A DNA stretch of 64,000 nucleotides from Sphagnum compactum (taxonomy: Eukaryota; Bryophyta; Sphagnopsida; Sphagnales): contig OZ234497.1 in assembly GCA_965153455.1 (NCBI GenBank), positions 17,911,872-17,975,871 of the forward strand. Reading direction: 5' to 3'. The first letter of the stretch is position 1; every line of letters begins with the position of its first letter. The notes under the pieces were generated by a model. The model did not search any database. It had not been told where the DNA came from and was given only the letters and a program-made list of their open reading frames with translations. The translations under genes and the position numbers were made by a program. Shown here one piece after another: positions 23,746-34,353 of the stretch.

Positions 23746-26395
23746 AAAGCACCAGATGTAGCATCCAATGCAGGATGGATGTATGGATGGATGGAATGTG
23801 GACAGGGAACACTTTTTGGAAGTATGCCTGTTCCAGGACTACCCACAGTGATCAGCTATACATTAACCTACTAGGTAACCATCCCGAGCACCTAACTGTG
23901 GTGGTTACCTCTGTACTAACCAGTGTTGGCCAGGTACCCGGTTTGGCACGTTACAATCGTCAGTTTTGGTTAGTAAAAACCCGATCAGAACTGGATCTGG
24001 ATTTTGGAATCAATTCCGGAATCTGAACTGGGGGCCCGGTTCCATTTACGTGGAACCTGAACCCAAACCCAGAAGGGTAACCAGACGATAACTGGTAATG
24101 AACCATCGATTCTAGTCTGGGTTACCTGGAACCAGACTGGAACCGGGTCTGATCTTTTGGAACCAGAATTGGAATTTGTTGGGCCCTGGCCCCCACAGGG
24201 ACAGGGACTATCGCGTTGGATCCAACTTTTGGAAGTTTTACCTTATTAAAATCGGTTTCACATTTAGGTGAACCGGTTTCTTTGGTGAAAGTGTTTAGAC
24301 TGTTCAGATTGGAACGGATTTTTTTGGAACGGATTCTTTTTTGGTGTTTAGAGTGTGGACACAGTATGTAGATGTACAACATCTTATTATCTATTGGCAG
24401 GGCCACACCGCGTGCGTTTGTGATGCCTTGTTTTTCAAGAACCAGATGTAGTAGTACTGGATTCCCTCTTCTATTTTTGTGTCTAGCCTAACCAGGCCCA
24501 AAACCATTTGTCATACAATTTTTTAAGGAAAGTTTTAAATTCACACCTTTTTTGATTAAATTCACACCCTTTGCGCGTCCGAAGAAATTGCAGCCTCTAA
24601 GAACAAGACAAGCACGACCAGAGACAAGTCTCACTTTGAATAATATGTGGAAGGACGCAAGTGTGGGGTCTGTGGTCAATCAGGGCACAACTCGAGAACT
24701 TGCCCGCAGAAGTAATTGAACTGATAAAGGAACATACTCTTAAAGTTTAATCTGCATATAATCGAACGCGCGAAGAAAGGGTGTGAATTTAACCAAAAAA
24801 AGGTGTGAATTTAGAATTTACCTTTTTTTAAAACCCAGACCCAAGGTTCTTCATAAAAGGTCAAGAACCACCCAAGTATCTGTGGACTTGCAAGTAGGAA
24901 GAGTGGTAACTTGGTTGTGTTGTAAGTCATAACAAATTTTCACTTGATGTTGCACTCGTCAATTGTGGGCACTCTATCACAATATATCCAAAACTAAAAA
25001 TGGCAACATTTTTTTTGCACTATAAAATTTGCACATTATTGCCTATTACGGTCAGGTTTTTTCTTCAACCTCAAGTAGGTCCACTAGCAACATTAATTAG
25101 CATTAAATGGCGACTGGCCTAAGTGGGCTGTACCATTTTTGGATTTCTCTATTAAGATTCATGTTTCATGTTTTTCAATAACAATTTTCAATAAAAGTGT
25201 TGCAAAAAAAGTTTAAATGGTGTCCCAACTTTAGAGATGGAAAAAATGTTAAACTTTAACACTATTTTAATCAATTTGGAAGTTCAATCAATTCATGAGG
25301 CTTAAAATACAATTAAGACATGAAGGATAGTGACATTCAAAAGGGACTATGCATTACCACTTTCGGTTTACCTTTAAACATTTTTATTCAACCTAGGTTG
25401 CCCTAATTTAAGCCTAATTTAGGCGGTTTAAGTTAACCTAACTGCTTAATTAAGTTAGGTTAGGCTACGATCCTACGTACAATACATGCTAGAATAAGCT
25501 ACCTACTTAGGTTAGGTAGTTAAATAGATAGTTGGGTAGTTTCAATTTGTTACCACATGTTCATTGATGGTTTGTTCACATTTTGAACAAATAAAGCACA
25601 TAAAAACAATTGCACAATAGTTGCATGGGTAAGCACCAATACTATATGACAATAAATGAACTTGTATAATAGGGCATGCAATTAATGTCAACTACAACTT
25701 GTTTGCTATTAAAAGATTTATATTTGTAAATGTAATATTAAAAAACTTCACCAGAAAAAAGAAGTGCTGAACAACTTTCTAAAGATTTCCTAATCAGCAT
25801 TCTTTGTTTCAATTTTGTAATATAAATTACCCCAAAGATCAATTAACCAAATTTGGCTACAGTCCAGAGAGGAAAGTTCAAAATAATTAATGATCCTGCT
25901 ACATTTTGGCAACCTGCTGGAACATGTTCTCCAAAATATAGTGATTTCAGAATTCTTTTCCTCAAAATCTGGTGGCTTTGGCAAAAATAATTTCACAAAA
26001 ATGGTTTGTCTGAGTTGGACTGGTTTTTTTTTGGGTTGCCTAGTGGTGAAAACTTGCTCAAGGAAATTCACTGCTCCTAATACAGTGAAATTGAAGAGTT
26101 GCAGAACGAAAATAAAAACTGAAGTGATTAAAGACTTCAGAGTCAGTCCCTTGGCATTAGAAGTGCAAAAAATTGGAAGTTGGGGGCAAAAATTTGAACA
26201 TCTTCTGTAGAAGTGGTTACCATATTGTGCAAACAACTTAGCACAAAACAACGGCAACTAAGAAGTTGTGAACCAATATCTATACAAGAACTTCTAGACC
26301 AATGTAAGACACAAATTGCTAGAATATACATCAACACATATTTTGTGTCAGTATGAGTGACCTGTGTCATTGATAAGTTACCTATCGTGCAATAT
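23746..26395. other. Intergenic stretch between S28 peptidase 3' end and SYF1 promoter
   Basis: It holds a low-complexity zone rich in GGAACC/CCGGTT words (23990-24330), the zinc-knuckle terminal-inverted-repeat element (24521-24835), a TTAGGTTAGG/CCTAACCTAA-rich palindromic patch (25385-25525) and two overlapping opposite reading frames at 25790-26257 without recognisable motifs. The last 200-500 bases next to 26396 are probably the peptidase 3' UTR. Confidence 0.55.
24521..24835 (+). mobile_element. Small terminal-inverted-repeat element with a CCHC zinc knuckle (MULE-like)
   Basis: Arms of about 50 bp face each other: 24521-24571 and 24775-24830. Each arm carries two direct copies of TTAAATTCACACC separated by a T-rich spacer, read in opposite senses at the two ends. 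Between them, 24662-24703 (+) encodes CGVCGQSGHNSRTC, a perfect C-x2-C-x4-H-x4-C knuckle, followed by PQK and a stop at 24713. The knuckle type is that found at the C-terminus of plant Mutator-like transposases and in gag proteins. Upstream the frame has a stop just before the motif, so it is a fragment. The assignment to MULEs is inference from knuckle plus long inverted repeats. Confidence 0.65.
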
Positions 26396-29300
26396 CTACT
26401 GTGCAGACTGAAGGGGTGCATATAACATAGGTACTCTTCCTAAAACTAAATACTTGTCAACTTTAATGATTACAATCAGTGCTAATATTGCAACTGTCAT
26501 CACAATGAGGAAGCCCCATGAGTTGGACACCTTGCTCACCTTTGTTGTTTGTTTCTTATCTCTGTAAACTTCTGCAAGCCACTTGGATATGTATCTCATC
26601 TCCGTGGCTCGCTGTTGAACTAACCAATTTGGGTCAGACTCTGTTGCTGCTCGAAGGTCTAAATGATGTGCTCCTGACAAAAGCCAAAGCATATTATGAT
26701 GTAAGGTCAAATTAACTGCAACTGAACTTCAAGTGCACTTAAGAAATTGGTCTTTGACAGAAATGCACCCAGCTGTTCAAGCAGTGACAATATATGCAAG
26801 AAGCATGATAAAGAATCCCAAAATGTACCTTCTGGAACAACCAGGGCGACAATGCTGGTAGAGATGTCTTCAAGGACACTGCACATTTTCCCATACAAGT
26901 CTATTAGACTGCTACAATGCAGCCAGACATCACCCACCATCCCACCCCACAGAAAATACAAATTGGAAAGAGTCAAACAATCCATGATAAGACACTCAAA
27001 ACCTGTGCATGAAAACTGGGAGTCTGGTTTTCTTCCTGGAATAACTTACCCTCCACCACTCCATGGATCCAGCAAGCCATTAGAAAATACAATGTTGCTT
27101 GCAGAATTCTTGAGAACAGCCTTAATATTCTGCACATATCGGATTCATGTATCCAACTGTATTATCAGCCCACATAAGAGGTAACTGCAGGAGACTGAAG
27201 CATATTTTTTGAAAACCATTGCAAATTCAAAACCCACATGCAGATATTTGACATTGCAGAAGCCCTGTGAGTTAAACCTACTTTGCCACCATATTCCGAG
27301 GTTATCCAATATGGTCGTGGCTTCACTCCATAGTTTTCCATACAGAACTGCTCATAAGACTTCAGATCCCAGGAGAATGGCTGAAACATGCTGTTGTCAG
27401 GGTCACTGCTCATTGGCATCACCATCTCTGTGCATGCCTGTCAGGCAACCCACAACCCTGTCAGAGTAGTGTACTCTCCCTTAATTCAATAAAATTTTCC
27501 AACAGCATCTTACTAGTCATACTGTCATGACTCAAAATGGGAAGTTTTGTGGCATAACCTGCCAATTCCACCCAGTTGTCCCTAGATCAATATTTCCTGA
27601 GTCATCCGGCTGGAAACAGTCGACATTTCCAGTGTAGTTATAATAGACACTTGCACCTGCAAATATACGAGAGAGAACGTGTGAGCCATCAGGCAAGCCA
27701 TCAATTGCCTGGCACACCTGCACACAATCCCACCAAATACTTTTCAGGAAAATGTTTACTTGAAGGAACTGCAGTTCAATCATTCAGACAATAAGGTGAA
27801 AACCCTAACTGCCCTGTTGCTACTTGCAACCTTTTGAACCAGCACCCTCACACTCTGCAGTCAAAATTGTACCTCTCGAATAGGATATGCAGGAAGTGGC
27901 ATCAAGAAGTCAGATGCGAATGGGTAGTCAACCATTGCAAGGTAGGAGTAGGCTGAAGATAACCAGTCCTCTAGCTCCCAAGCACCTTGCAAATCTCTGG
28001 CAACCACCCCAACAAACTGGCTGTAAGTTTTTCTTGGCAACAGACTGCTGCTTGAACACAATCTAAATCGACATACAAAGAAGTAGCAGTTTGTACCATA
28101 CCGACACATGTGGAACTTTGTACTCAGGTCGTGGAGACCACCATTCTGTGCAGCAATGTTGTCAATAGCATCCCATGATTCCCGGATGTAGTTGAAACAA
28201 CTTGTGCTCTCACGCTGCATCCCACCAAGTATATTTGAAATCACAACAGCAGTCATGAACCCTGCCACTATAACTTGTCAGGTCTAATGTAGCCAAGACA
28301 TTCCTTCAAACATACACACTGTCCTTACACCATTATGTGCACTTGTGCAAGAAAGACTAAATTTGAAATCAGTAGTGGTGGAATCCTACAGACCTTAAAA
28401 TCTGAGCTAACAATCCTGTAAAATGTATCTGTGGGAACAATGTCCTCAAATTGCAAGATAGGTGCTGAAGCGGCCACAGCCCCTATTGCAATGTGTGGAT
28501 ACTTTATCCGGAACCAAGCAGCCAGCACTGTGTACATCTCCAACCCCATTTCACATCCAATGCCACACAAAAATTAGAAGAACTCCAGAACATCAGTACC
28601 TCAAAGGTCAAATATCTCAAGTTTTGCAGTGATATGCATATCAGGCATGCCACACTCATCTGAAACATGAAAAATAAGTGAGTTTCAGAAGGTGCAATGA
28701 CCAGGGCTTACTTCCACCATAGGATCCACCAAATAGTACTACTGGGGAAGCTTCAGCTGAAAGATTTTTTTTCAGATCAGTCACCAAGGTTGCAAAATCC
28801 GCCAGTGCTTGCTCTGAGGTTAGGGAAGCCAAGGAGTTCGCATCCTTGTATGCCGCTTTGCCGCTGCCGTATGGCATCGATTCTCCATAGTACCGGTGCT
28901 GTTTCCAGAAGACAACACACTCTGTATTGTTTTGTGTGCTTTTTCTTATGCTATACGAAAGAGGGAACATCACTGGCCCAATAGCTGTAGGGTTAAGGAC
29001 TCCTCTATAAGGCGCTAGCAGCAGAGTGCAAAAATTGCAAGGCAAGAACACCGGAATCTAGAGCAAGAAACAGAAGACGACGATGGAGAAGAAGAAGAAG
29101 AAAAGGAGGGATCGAAATTCACCTCTGGAAAGAGAATAAGAGCTCCGAAAACTGGGGCAATATCCCAGAGAAAGCCACTATTGGCAGCAAACCACTCAAT
29201 ATCGCCCTCATTCCCGCAGTAGAGGAAGATCGGACCTGGCTTGTCGGCTCCATTCCAGTGACGGGCGTCGATCAGGTACCGCTGCTGGAAAGTGGATTCG

Positions 29301-29569
29301 TTTCTGAAATCGAAATGATCCAGCGTCTGCGTGTAGTACTGGATGTCGTACTTGATCCCTCCTACTCCCAAATATATACCCTCTGCGCTACCATCGCCCC
29401 CGCCTCCTCCGCCGCGTTGCTTTGCGCTGTACGGAAACCGAGGCACACGAGGAGGCCGACGCAGCGAAAGCGCATGCGAGATCGGGATGCAACACGAAAG
29501 CATCAAACCGAAAAGACCGAAAAGGAGGAGCACCAGAAAACCCGGAAAAGGGAGAGCTAATGCGGCCAT
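26396..29569 (-). CDS. S28 serine peptidase, Pro-X carboxypeptidase-like, complete, 10 exons
   Basis: Secretory or vacuolar peptidase of the lysosomal Pro-X carboxypeptidase/DPP2 family, expected to cut next to proline. Exons: 29123-29569, 28712-28898, 28394-28527, 28102-28214, 27873-27996, 27559-27717, 27282-27437, 27050-27129, 26829-26878, 26396-26673; phases agree, 575 codons. Residues 8-34 are hydrophobic (signal peptide or anchor). The nucleophile is S208 in GGSYGG, with D461 in [10 protein letters not shown] and H486 in GAHHLDLR; the D-H spacing equals that of human PRCP. Conserved stretches include [29 protein letters not shown] and [11 protein letters not shown]. Unusually, residues 536-553 ([18 protein letters not shown]) form a strong C-terminal transmembrane segment with a 20-residue tail, so the enzyme may be membrane-bound. 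Exon 5 uses the acceptor at 27997, which restores the [12 protein letters not shown] motif. Confidence 0.95.
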
Positions 29570-31779
29570 GCTCCTCCTCCTCCTCTTCTTCTTTCACCCT
29601 CTCTTCGCAGGCGATGCAATACACAAAAACAAACAAGAAACCGCTCAAATACGCCAATGCTACGTGTTAAGGAGACCAAGATACACACAACGCAAAAAAC
29701 CTTGCAAAATACACAACATACAGCACAAATTGCTGCGAATCCACACGAAACACACAGAAAAAACACCGCAATGAAAAACTTGAAGAAAACACACCAGACG
29801 TATTATTTCATTTACAAATTTTTAAACTGCAAAATCGCGCCGGAAGCACAAACGAAGCAAACAAATCTGTTTTGAGAAAACGAGGCCATAGTTGACAACT
29901 GAAATGCGAAGCGAGACGGAGGGACATCTCAGAACGCAAAAGAAAATTTGAAGAAAACACGGCGTTCTTCAAGATCGAGAGCAAAACAAGCAACCGGGAA
30001 CATTCCAAAAGACGACATCACTGTGTCGATATTCGTCGAATTATTACGCGGAAAATGTCATCATAATTTCTCCAGCATATGGCGGTTCTCGAGGGCAGAA
30101 TGTAATTCTTTGGCTGATTCTTCGCACAACTTCATCTCTGTGGATGGATGAAGGAAGCTTTTTCAAGTAATCAACCTTGTTCTATTTTGCTGAAGCAGAA
30201 GCACAAGGGATGAAAAAAAATAGGGGTTTAGTTTAAATTTTTCCTCTGGGATTGAACTTTGAAAGTGTGAAAAAGAAAGAAGCCACTGCTTTTGCTTGGC
30301 GCCTCTTTTTTACCTGAACAGATTTTGAAATGTTCTTGGATGTTCTTTTGTAATCCATATGGATGATAGTCATTTTTGGAATGTTATTATACATGATATG
30401 CATCTTGAAAGGTCAGCTCATAACAGCAGCAGCCTCCATGGTGTTTGGATGTAAATCATCCATCTGTGATAAAAATTTGATGTTATCATTTACTTTAAAA
30501 AAATTGTTAATATTTATGATGGTAGGCATGGATTTCTATCAGCTGTCTGGGTGGATGAGAGAATAAACTTTGCACAATATCATCCATATGAATGTTGGGG
30601 GTGGATGTGAGATTTCTGTGTGAAGGATCCAATTTTCTTTGCAAAGGGTATTTCTGACTATGTTGACATGTGAAATTGTGATGAAAACCAACATGTCAAC
30701 ATGTACCTAATTTCTTCAAGTGTTGTGAAAAAATTATAACTATAACTTGATTTTGGGGTTTTTAAGTTGTAGTCACATTTCTTCTACTCTGATTTTTGGT
30801 TTGGTAGTAGTATTTGTTTGATTTGTTTGATGTTTTTTAGACAAGTTTTTTGAACTTGTTGCCATTAAATGTGAGATTTTTTTTGAATATGCTCATTCCA
30901 GTCATGATGTAAGAAAAATGAGAAAAGAACATGGATGCAGAGTGAATAACAAACACTCACTTAAGATGTTAAGACCCTTCCAAAAACAGATCAAAGTTCT
31001 TTACTTAAGGATAAGCAAAAGCTTTGCAAGTATTTTCAAAACAAGGGGTCCTAGAATGAGTCGATAGTTCAATCCAGCCCAGCCCTGCATTTGGGGGAAT
31101 TCCCTTACACCTTGGCTTTACCCTTCATTAGGAATGAAGTGAAAGATAGTATGAACACATAGGCCAGTTGGAATTTCTATATAACTTGTCTGGAAATTAC
31201 TTTACATAGTGTAATGTAGAGACTATGGAAATTATGTGTTACATTTTCCAACACAAAAAAGAGATTGTCTAAGCTTGAATGACTAACTCTACCATCATAT
31301 AGGAAATTTGGTATAATTTTATTTTTGTCACATAACACTTGGCCCAAATTTTGTGTTGTACCTACAGGTATTATTATTCACAATAATAGTGCTACATTCA
31401 AGGTAGGGTATTTGAAATCCTAAAGCACTTGTAATGTAATGTATTTGGAGGGCACCTTATATCCAGCAATTTCCCTCCTCAAAAATAGGAAGGATATTAT
31501 GCCTACTCCTCAATACTGGGAAGGTTCTTACACCTTTAAGTAGGCATAACTTCCCTCCCACCCTTCAAGAGTAGGCATAACTTATATTCCTCCCTCCTAT
31601 GCCTTGTGATCAAGGTAGGTTTGGTTCATGATAAATTTTGCCTTGTGCTTTACGATAGGTAAAGCCCTAGGGTAGTGGACATTCCCAAAATGTGGGGCCA
31701 GACTTGGCTATCGCCTCATTGGAGGCCCCTTATTTGGAGAATGCCCCCACACTAGGACTGTATCCTACATGAAATACTC

Positions 31780-31905
31780 ATTAGAGTATTTTCAAAATAT
31801 TCAAAATATTCTAGAGTATTTTCAAAATATTGTTGAAAATGATCAAATATTCAAAATATTCAGAAAATACATGATATTATTGTCGAAAATGATCAAAACC
31901 CTAAT
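31780..31905. repeat. AT-rich repeat of TTTTCAAAATATT/GAAAATGATCAAA words
   Basis: GTATTTTCAAAATATT occurs twice and TTGTYGAAAATGATCAAA occurs twice in about 125 bp, with palindromic ATATT cores. Likely slippage-prone, prone to cruciform formation. Confidence 0.7.
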
Positions 31906-32274
31906 CCGGGCATGTCAAAAAATTTGAATTTTTTTTCATTTGGCGTTCAAAACTTTGTACATCGCAAGACTTATGTCGTAGAGAAACTGCAACCTGAGAG
32001 TATTACATGCCACAAGTCTATGTAGTAAAGAAGCTGCAACCTGCGAGTGAACTACACTTGAGACTCTAGACGTTTGTCTCCAAGAGATTGTTGTGGAGAA
32101 GGAATTTCAGTTTTTGGATGGAGCTTGGTTATTGTGGTAGAAGGGAATGAGTTTTTTGGGTGGAGCTTATTTTGGACAAATTTTGTTGTTACCCATTTCA
32201 AAAAGAATTCACTGCACCAAAATGTGGCATCCGTGATTAATCTTTTTCAACTAGGATAGTCACTTGTGTTATTT

Positions 32275-32433
32275 CTAGTTGAAGTGAAACTTTTGTCTAT
32301 ATCATTTCTAATTATTTATGTTATATGTAATTGTATCGATTTAGTTGTGAATGTCTAGTTGAATCAAACCCATTGTTTATATCATTTCTAGTTATTAATG
32401 CCATGTGTAGTTGTATGGATCTAGTTGTGAATG
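32275..32433. repeat. 80-bp tandem duplication
   Basis: Two head-to-tail copies start with CTAGTTGAA and end with TAGTTGTGAATGT; both hold TATATCATTTCTA(A/G)TTAT and TAATTGTAT or TAGTTGTAT blocks. Identity is roughly 80 percent by eye. Confidence 0.85.
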
Positions 32434-33234
32434 TCATGTTTTGGTGAAGTCGGTTTTTCTTCTTACAATCTGTAGCAAGATTCAATAGATTGACAATGGG
32501 TCAAGCAAAGACAATGTGTGCTTACACTTAGACGGGTTGCCTTTAAACATCCCTTACGCATTTCTGCTGTTGTAAGCAAACTTTGAACTTGTTCCCTAAG
32601 AAGCTACATGGTTGTCACCCATAATAATAGTACCCAAGAAAAATGGCAAGCTGAAAATTTGTATAGAACTTTGATCCTTAAATCAAGAACAAGAACCAAG
32701 GTACCTCGACTTCTAAAGTTTAAAATAGTTAGGTCTATAGCATGTGAAAATAATGATATCTATTGATGTATAAGGTACACTCATCAATATTCAAAATAAA
32801 TTAAATTCATTCACATCATTTTCAAATATTTTAAATTTTTTTATTTTACTTGTTGAAGTGAACATTGGAAAATAAAATAATTATTCAACAAAAGTTTGTC
32901 AAAGTTGCTTAGGGAGTACGATATTGATGGGGTTAAAAAATGCACCAAGTATTATGAAGTAAGGGCTTGAAGGGAGCACATTACCAAAACTGAGGTAATG
33001 CTCATGTCTACCTCATGTGAGGCCCTTATTTTGGTAGTGCCTTCCCCTTAGGGCCTCACCTGCCATTTAAAAACCTACAAGAAATTTTGTAGTGATATTT
33101 GAAGGATGCATTATCGAACGCATTTTTGCATATGCCAAAAGCAAGCATTTTTACTAAAAAACACCCTAATTTTTTTTTTCATTTTCCCCCTAATACCTGG
33201 CTGGTATCATAGGAGAAAAAACATTTTTAATAGG

Positions 33235-33763
33235 CTTTTATGTTTGTAATGCCTAAAGAGTCAGGCGTTCCCCAAATAAGTTGCACCTTTGGGGTACTGT
33301 ATTTAGAGGGCACATTTCTCACAGTACCTTTTTGTCTGTGTGCGGCAGGAATTTTGAAAAACTGGCATCCTGTGATACCCAGTGGACACCTGCTGCATAT
33401 CCTGAGAGAAAAAAACCTGCAGGTCTTACGGTTGGTAAAGCCCGCAGTTGTACTGCCCTTCCTCTACCGGGAAAGCACTGCCTGAATTTTTCCTTTGTAT
33501 TTTCAGCTCCCTCACCTGCCAGAAGAAACCTGTTTTCAACAGGCGGGATCCTCTGCGGTGGGAGGTACCAGCCAGGGCTGTACTGGGTTCTTCTGACCAG
33601 CAGAAGGTACCGCCCGCCCTGTCACTATTTCTAAAAAGTGAAAAAATCCCAGCTCTGCTTTACATAGGAAAAGGACCTTCTGTGATTTCCGACCTGTTGT
33701 TCCCTGGGCCTACAAGCCTCAGGCACAGATCGCAAATCACGGAAGGCCCTTCTCCTATACATG
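33235..33763. repeat. Island of consecutive hairpins
   Basis: A GC-richer segment in AT-rich DNA made largely of adjacent inverted repeats: CCCCAAA/TTTGGGG (33270-33276, 33288-33294); GGTACTGT/ACAGTACC (33293-33300, 33321-33328); CTGCAGGTCTTAC/GTAAAGCCCGCAG (33417-33429, 33435-33447); CCTGTT/AACAGG (33529-33534, 33538-33543) inside longer imperfect arms 33509-33567; CTTCTG/CAGAAG (33590-33595, 33601-33606); and a 39-bp imperfect stem 33661-33699 with 33724-33763. Three overlapping open frames (81, 117 and 109 codons) cross it in different frames without known motifs. I do not call a protein gene here. Confidence 0.7.
33661..33763 (-). ncRNA. Candidate long hairpin (miRNA precursor or foldback repeat)
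   Basis: Arms of about 39 bases differ at roughly 8 positions around a loop of about 26 bases. Several differences (A/G, C/T between arms) become G-U pairs if the minus strand is transcribed, so the stem is stronger as minus-strand RNA. Core arm words: GGACCTTCTGTGATTTCCGA and TCGCAAATCACGGAAGGCCC. I recognise no known miRNA in it. Transcription is not shown; it could be a transposon foldback instead. Confidence 0.35.
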
Positions 33764-34353
33764 AACCCCACACATAAGCACATTTCAGCAGTGGTGAGCT
33801 ATGCTTATGCAAACAGACTATCAGAAGCATTCAATGCACCATTTTTGTGAGAATGTTCTATATTGACAAAAAAGACGAGACAATCATCAAGTCTTGATCA
33901 TCAAAAGAAAAACAAGACATTGCTGCACCCAACATCCAGCACAGAAGAGATTCATGAAGATGTCCAATACATTGTTGTGAATGTCTATCGACTAGGAGTA
34001 ACCAATCTTGGGTTTTCAAATTTTGAGCTATAACCTATCACAAGGTGAAGTTGCTTCACCTTCCAAAACAATTGTAATGTAAAGCTCCATGAGATTGCAA
34101 ATTAAGCATTCAAGAGGGATCCAACCTACTGTCACCAATTGCCATCTAGCTTTGTAATTTTAGCTAGGAAACAACTCTAATGTATCTAAGTTTCTTGATT
34201 TCTGATTCTTTGAGAAAAAATTTCTAGGGTCTTGGTGACAGGAATTTGTCAAGTGCAGAATTCTACAGTGGTTGTCAATGTCTTGTTCAATGTACCATTT
34301 GTCTGAAGTTCTCTCTACATACTGAGAAGTGACAGGAGTCCTGTGTGAAATGG
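33764..34353. other. 3' flank of the EF-hand gene, no gene seen
   Basis: AT-rich sequence without supported coding; bases close to 34353 are probably 3' UTR of the minus-strand EF-hand gene. Confidence 0.5.

Larger units (their letters stand above)
29570..33230. other. Intergenic stretch upstream of the S28 peptidase gene
   Basis: The first few hundred bases are the promoter and 5' UTR of the peptidase gene. Further on the DNA is AT-rich. It includes a perfect 12-bp inverted pair ATGTTGACATGT/ACATGTCAACAT (30660-30671, 30691-30702), a patch with TAGGCATAAC repeats in both senses (31499-31585), an AT-rich AAAATATTC repeat (31780-31905) and an 80-bp duplication (32275-32433). No gene is supported. 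Confidence 0.6.

Noticed and set aside
25790-26257. 155-codon minus frame and 106-codon plus frame
   Set aside because: Mirror-image frames with no recognised motif in or next to the peptidase 3' UTR; coding not supported.
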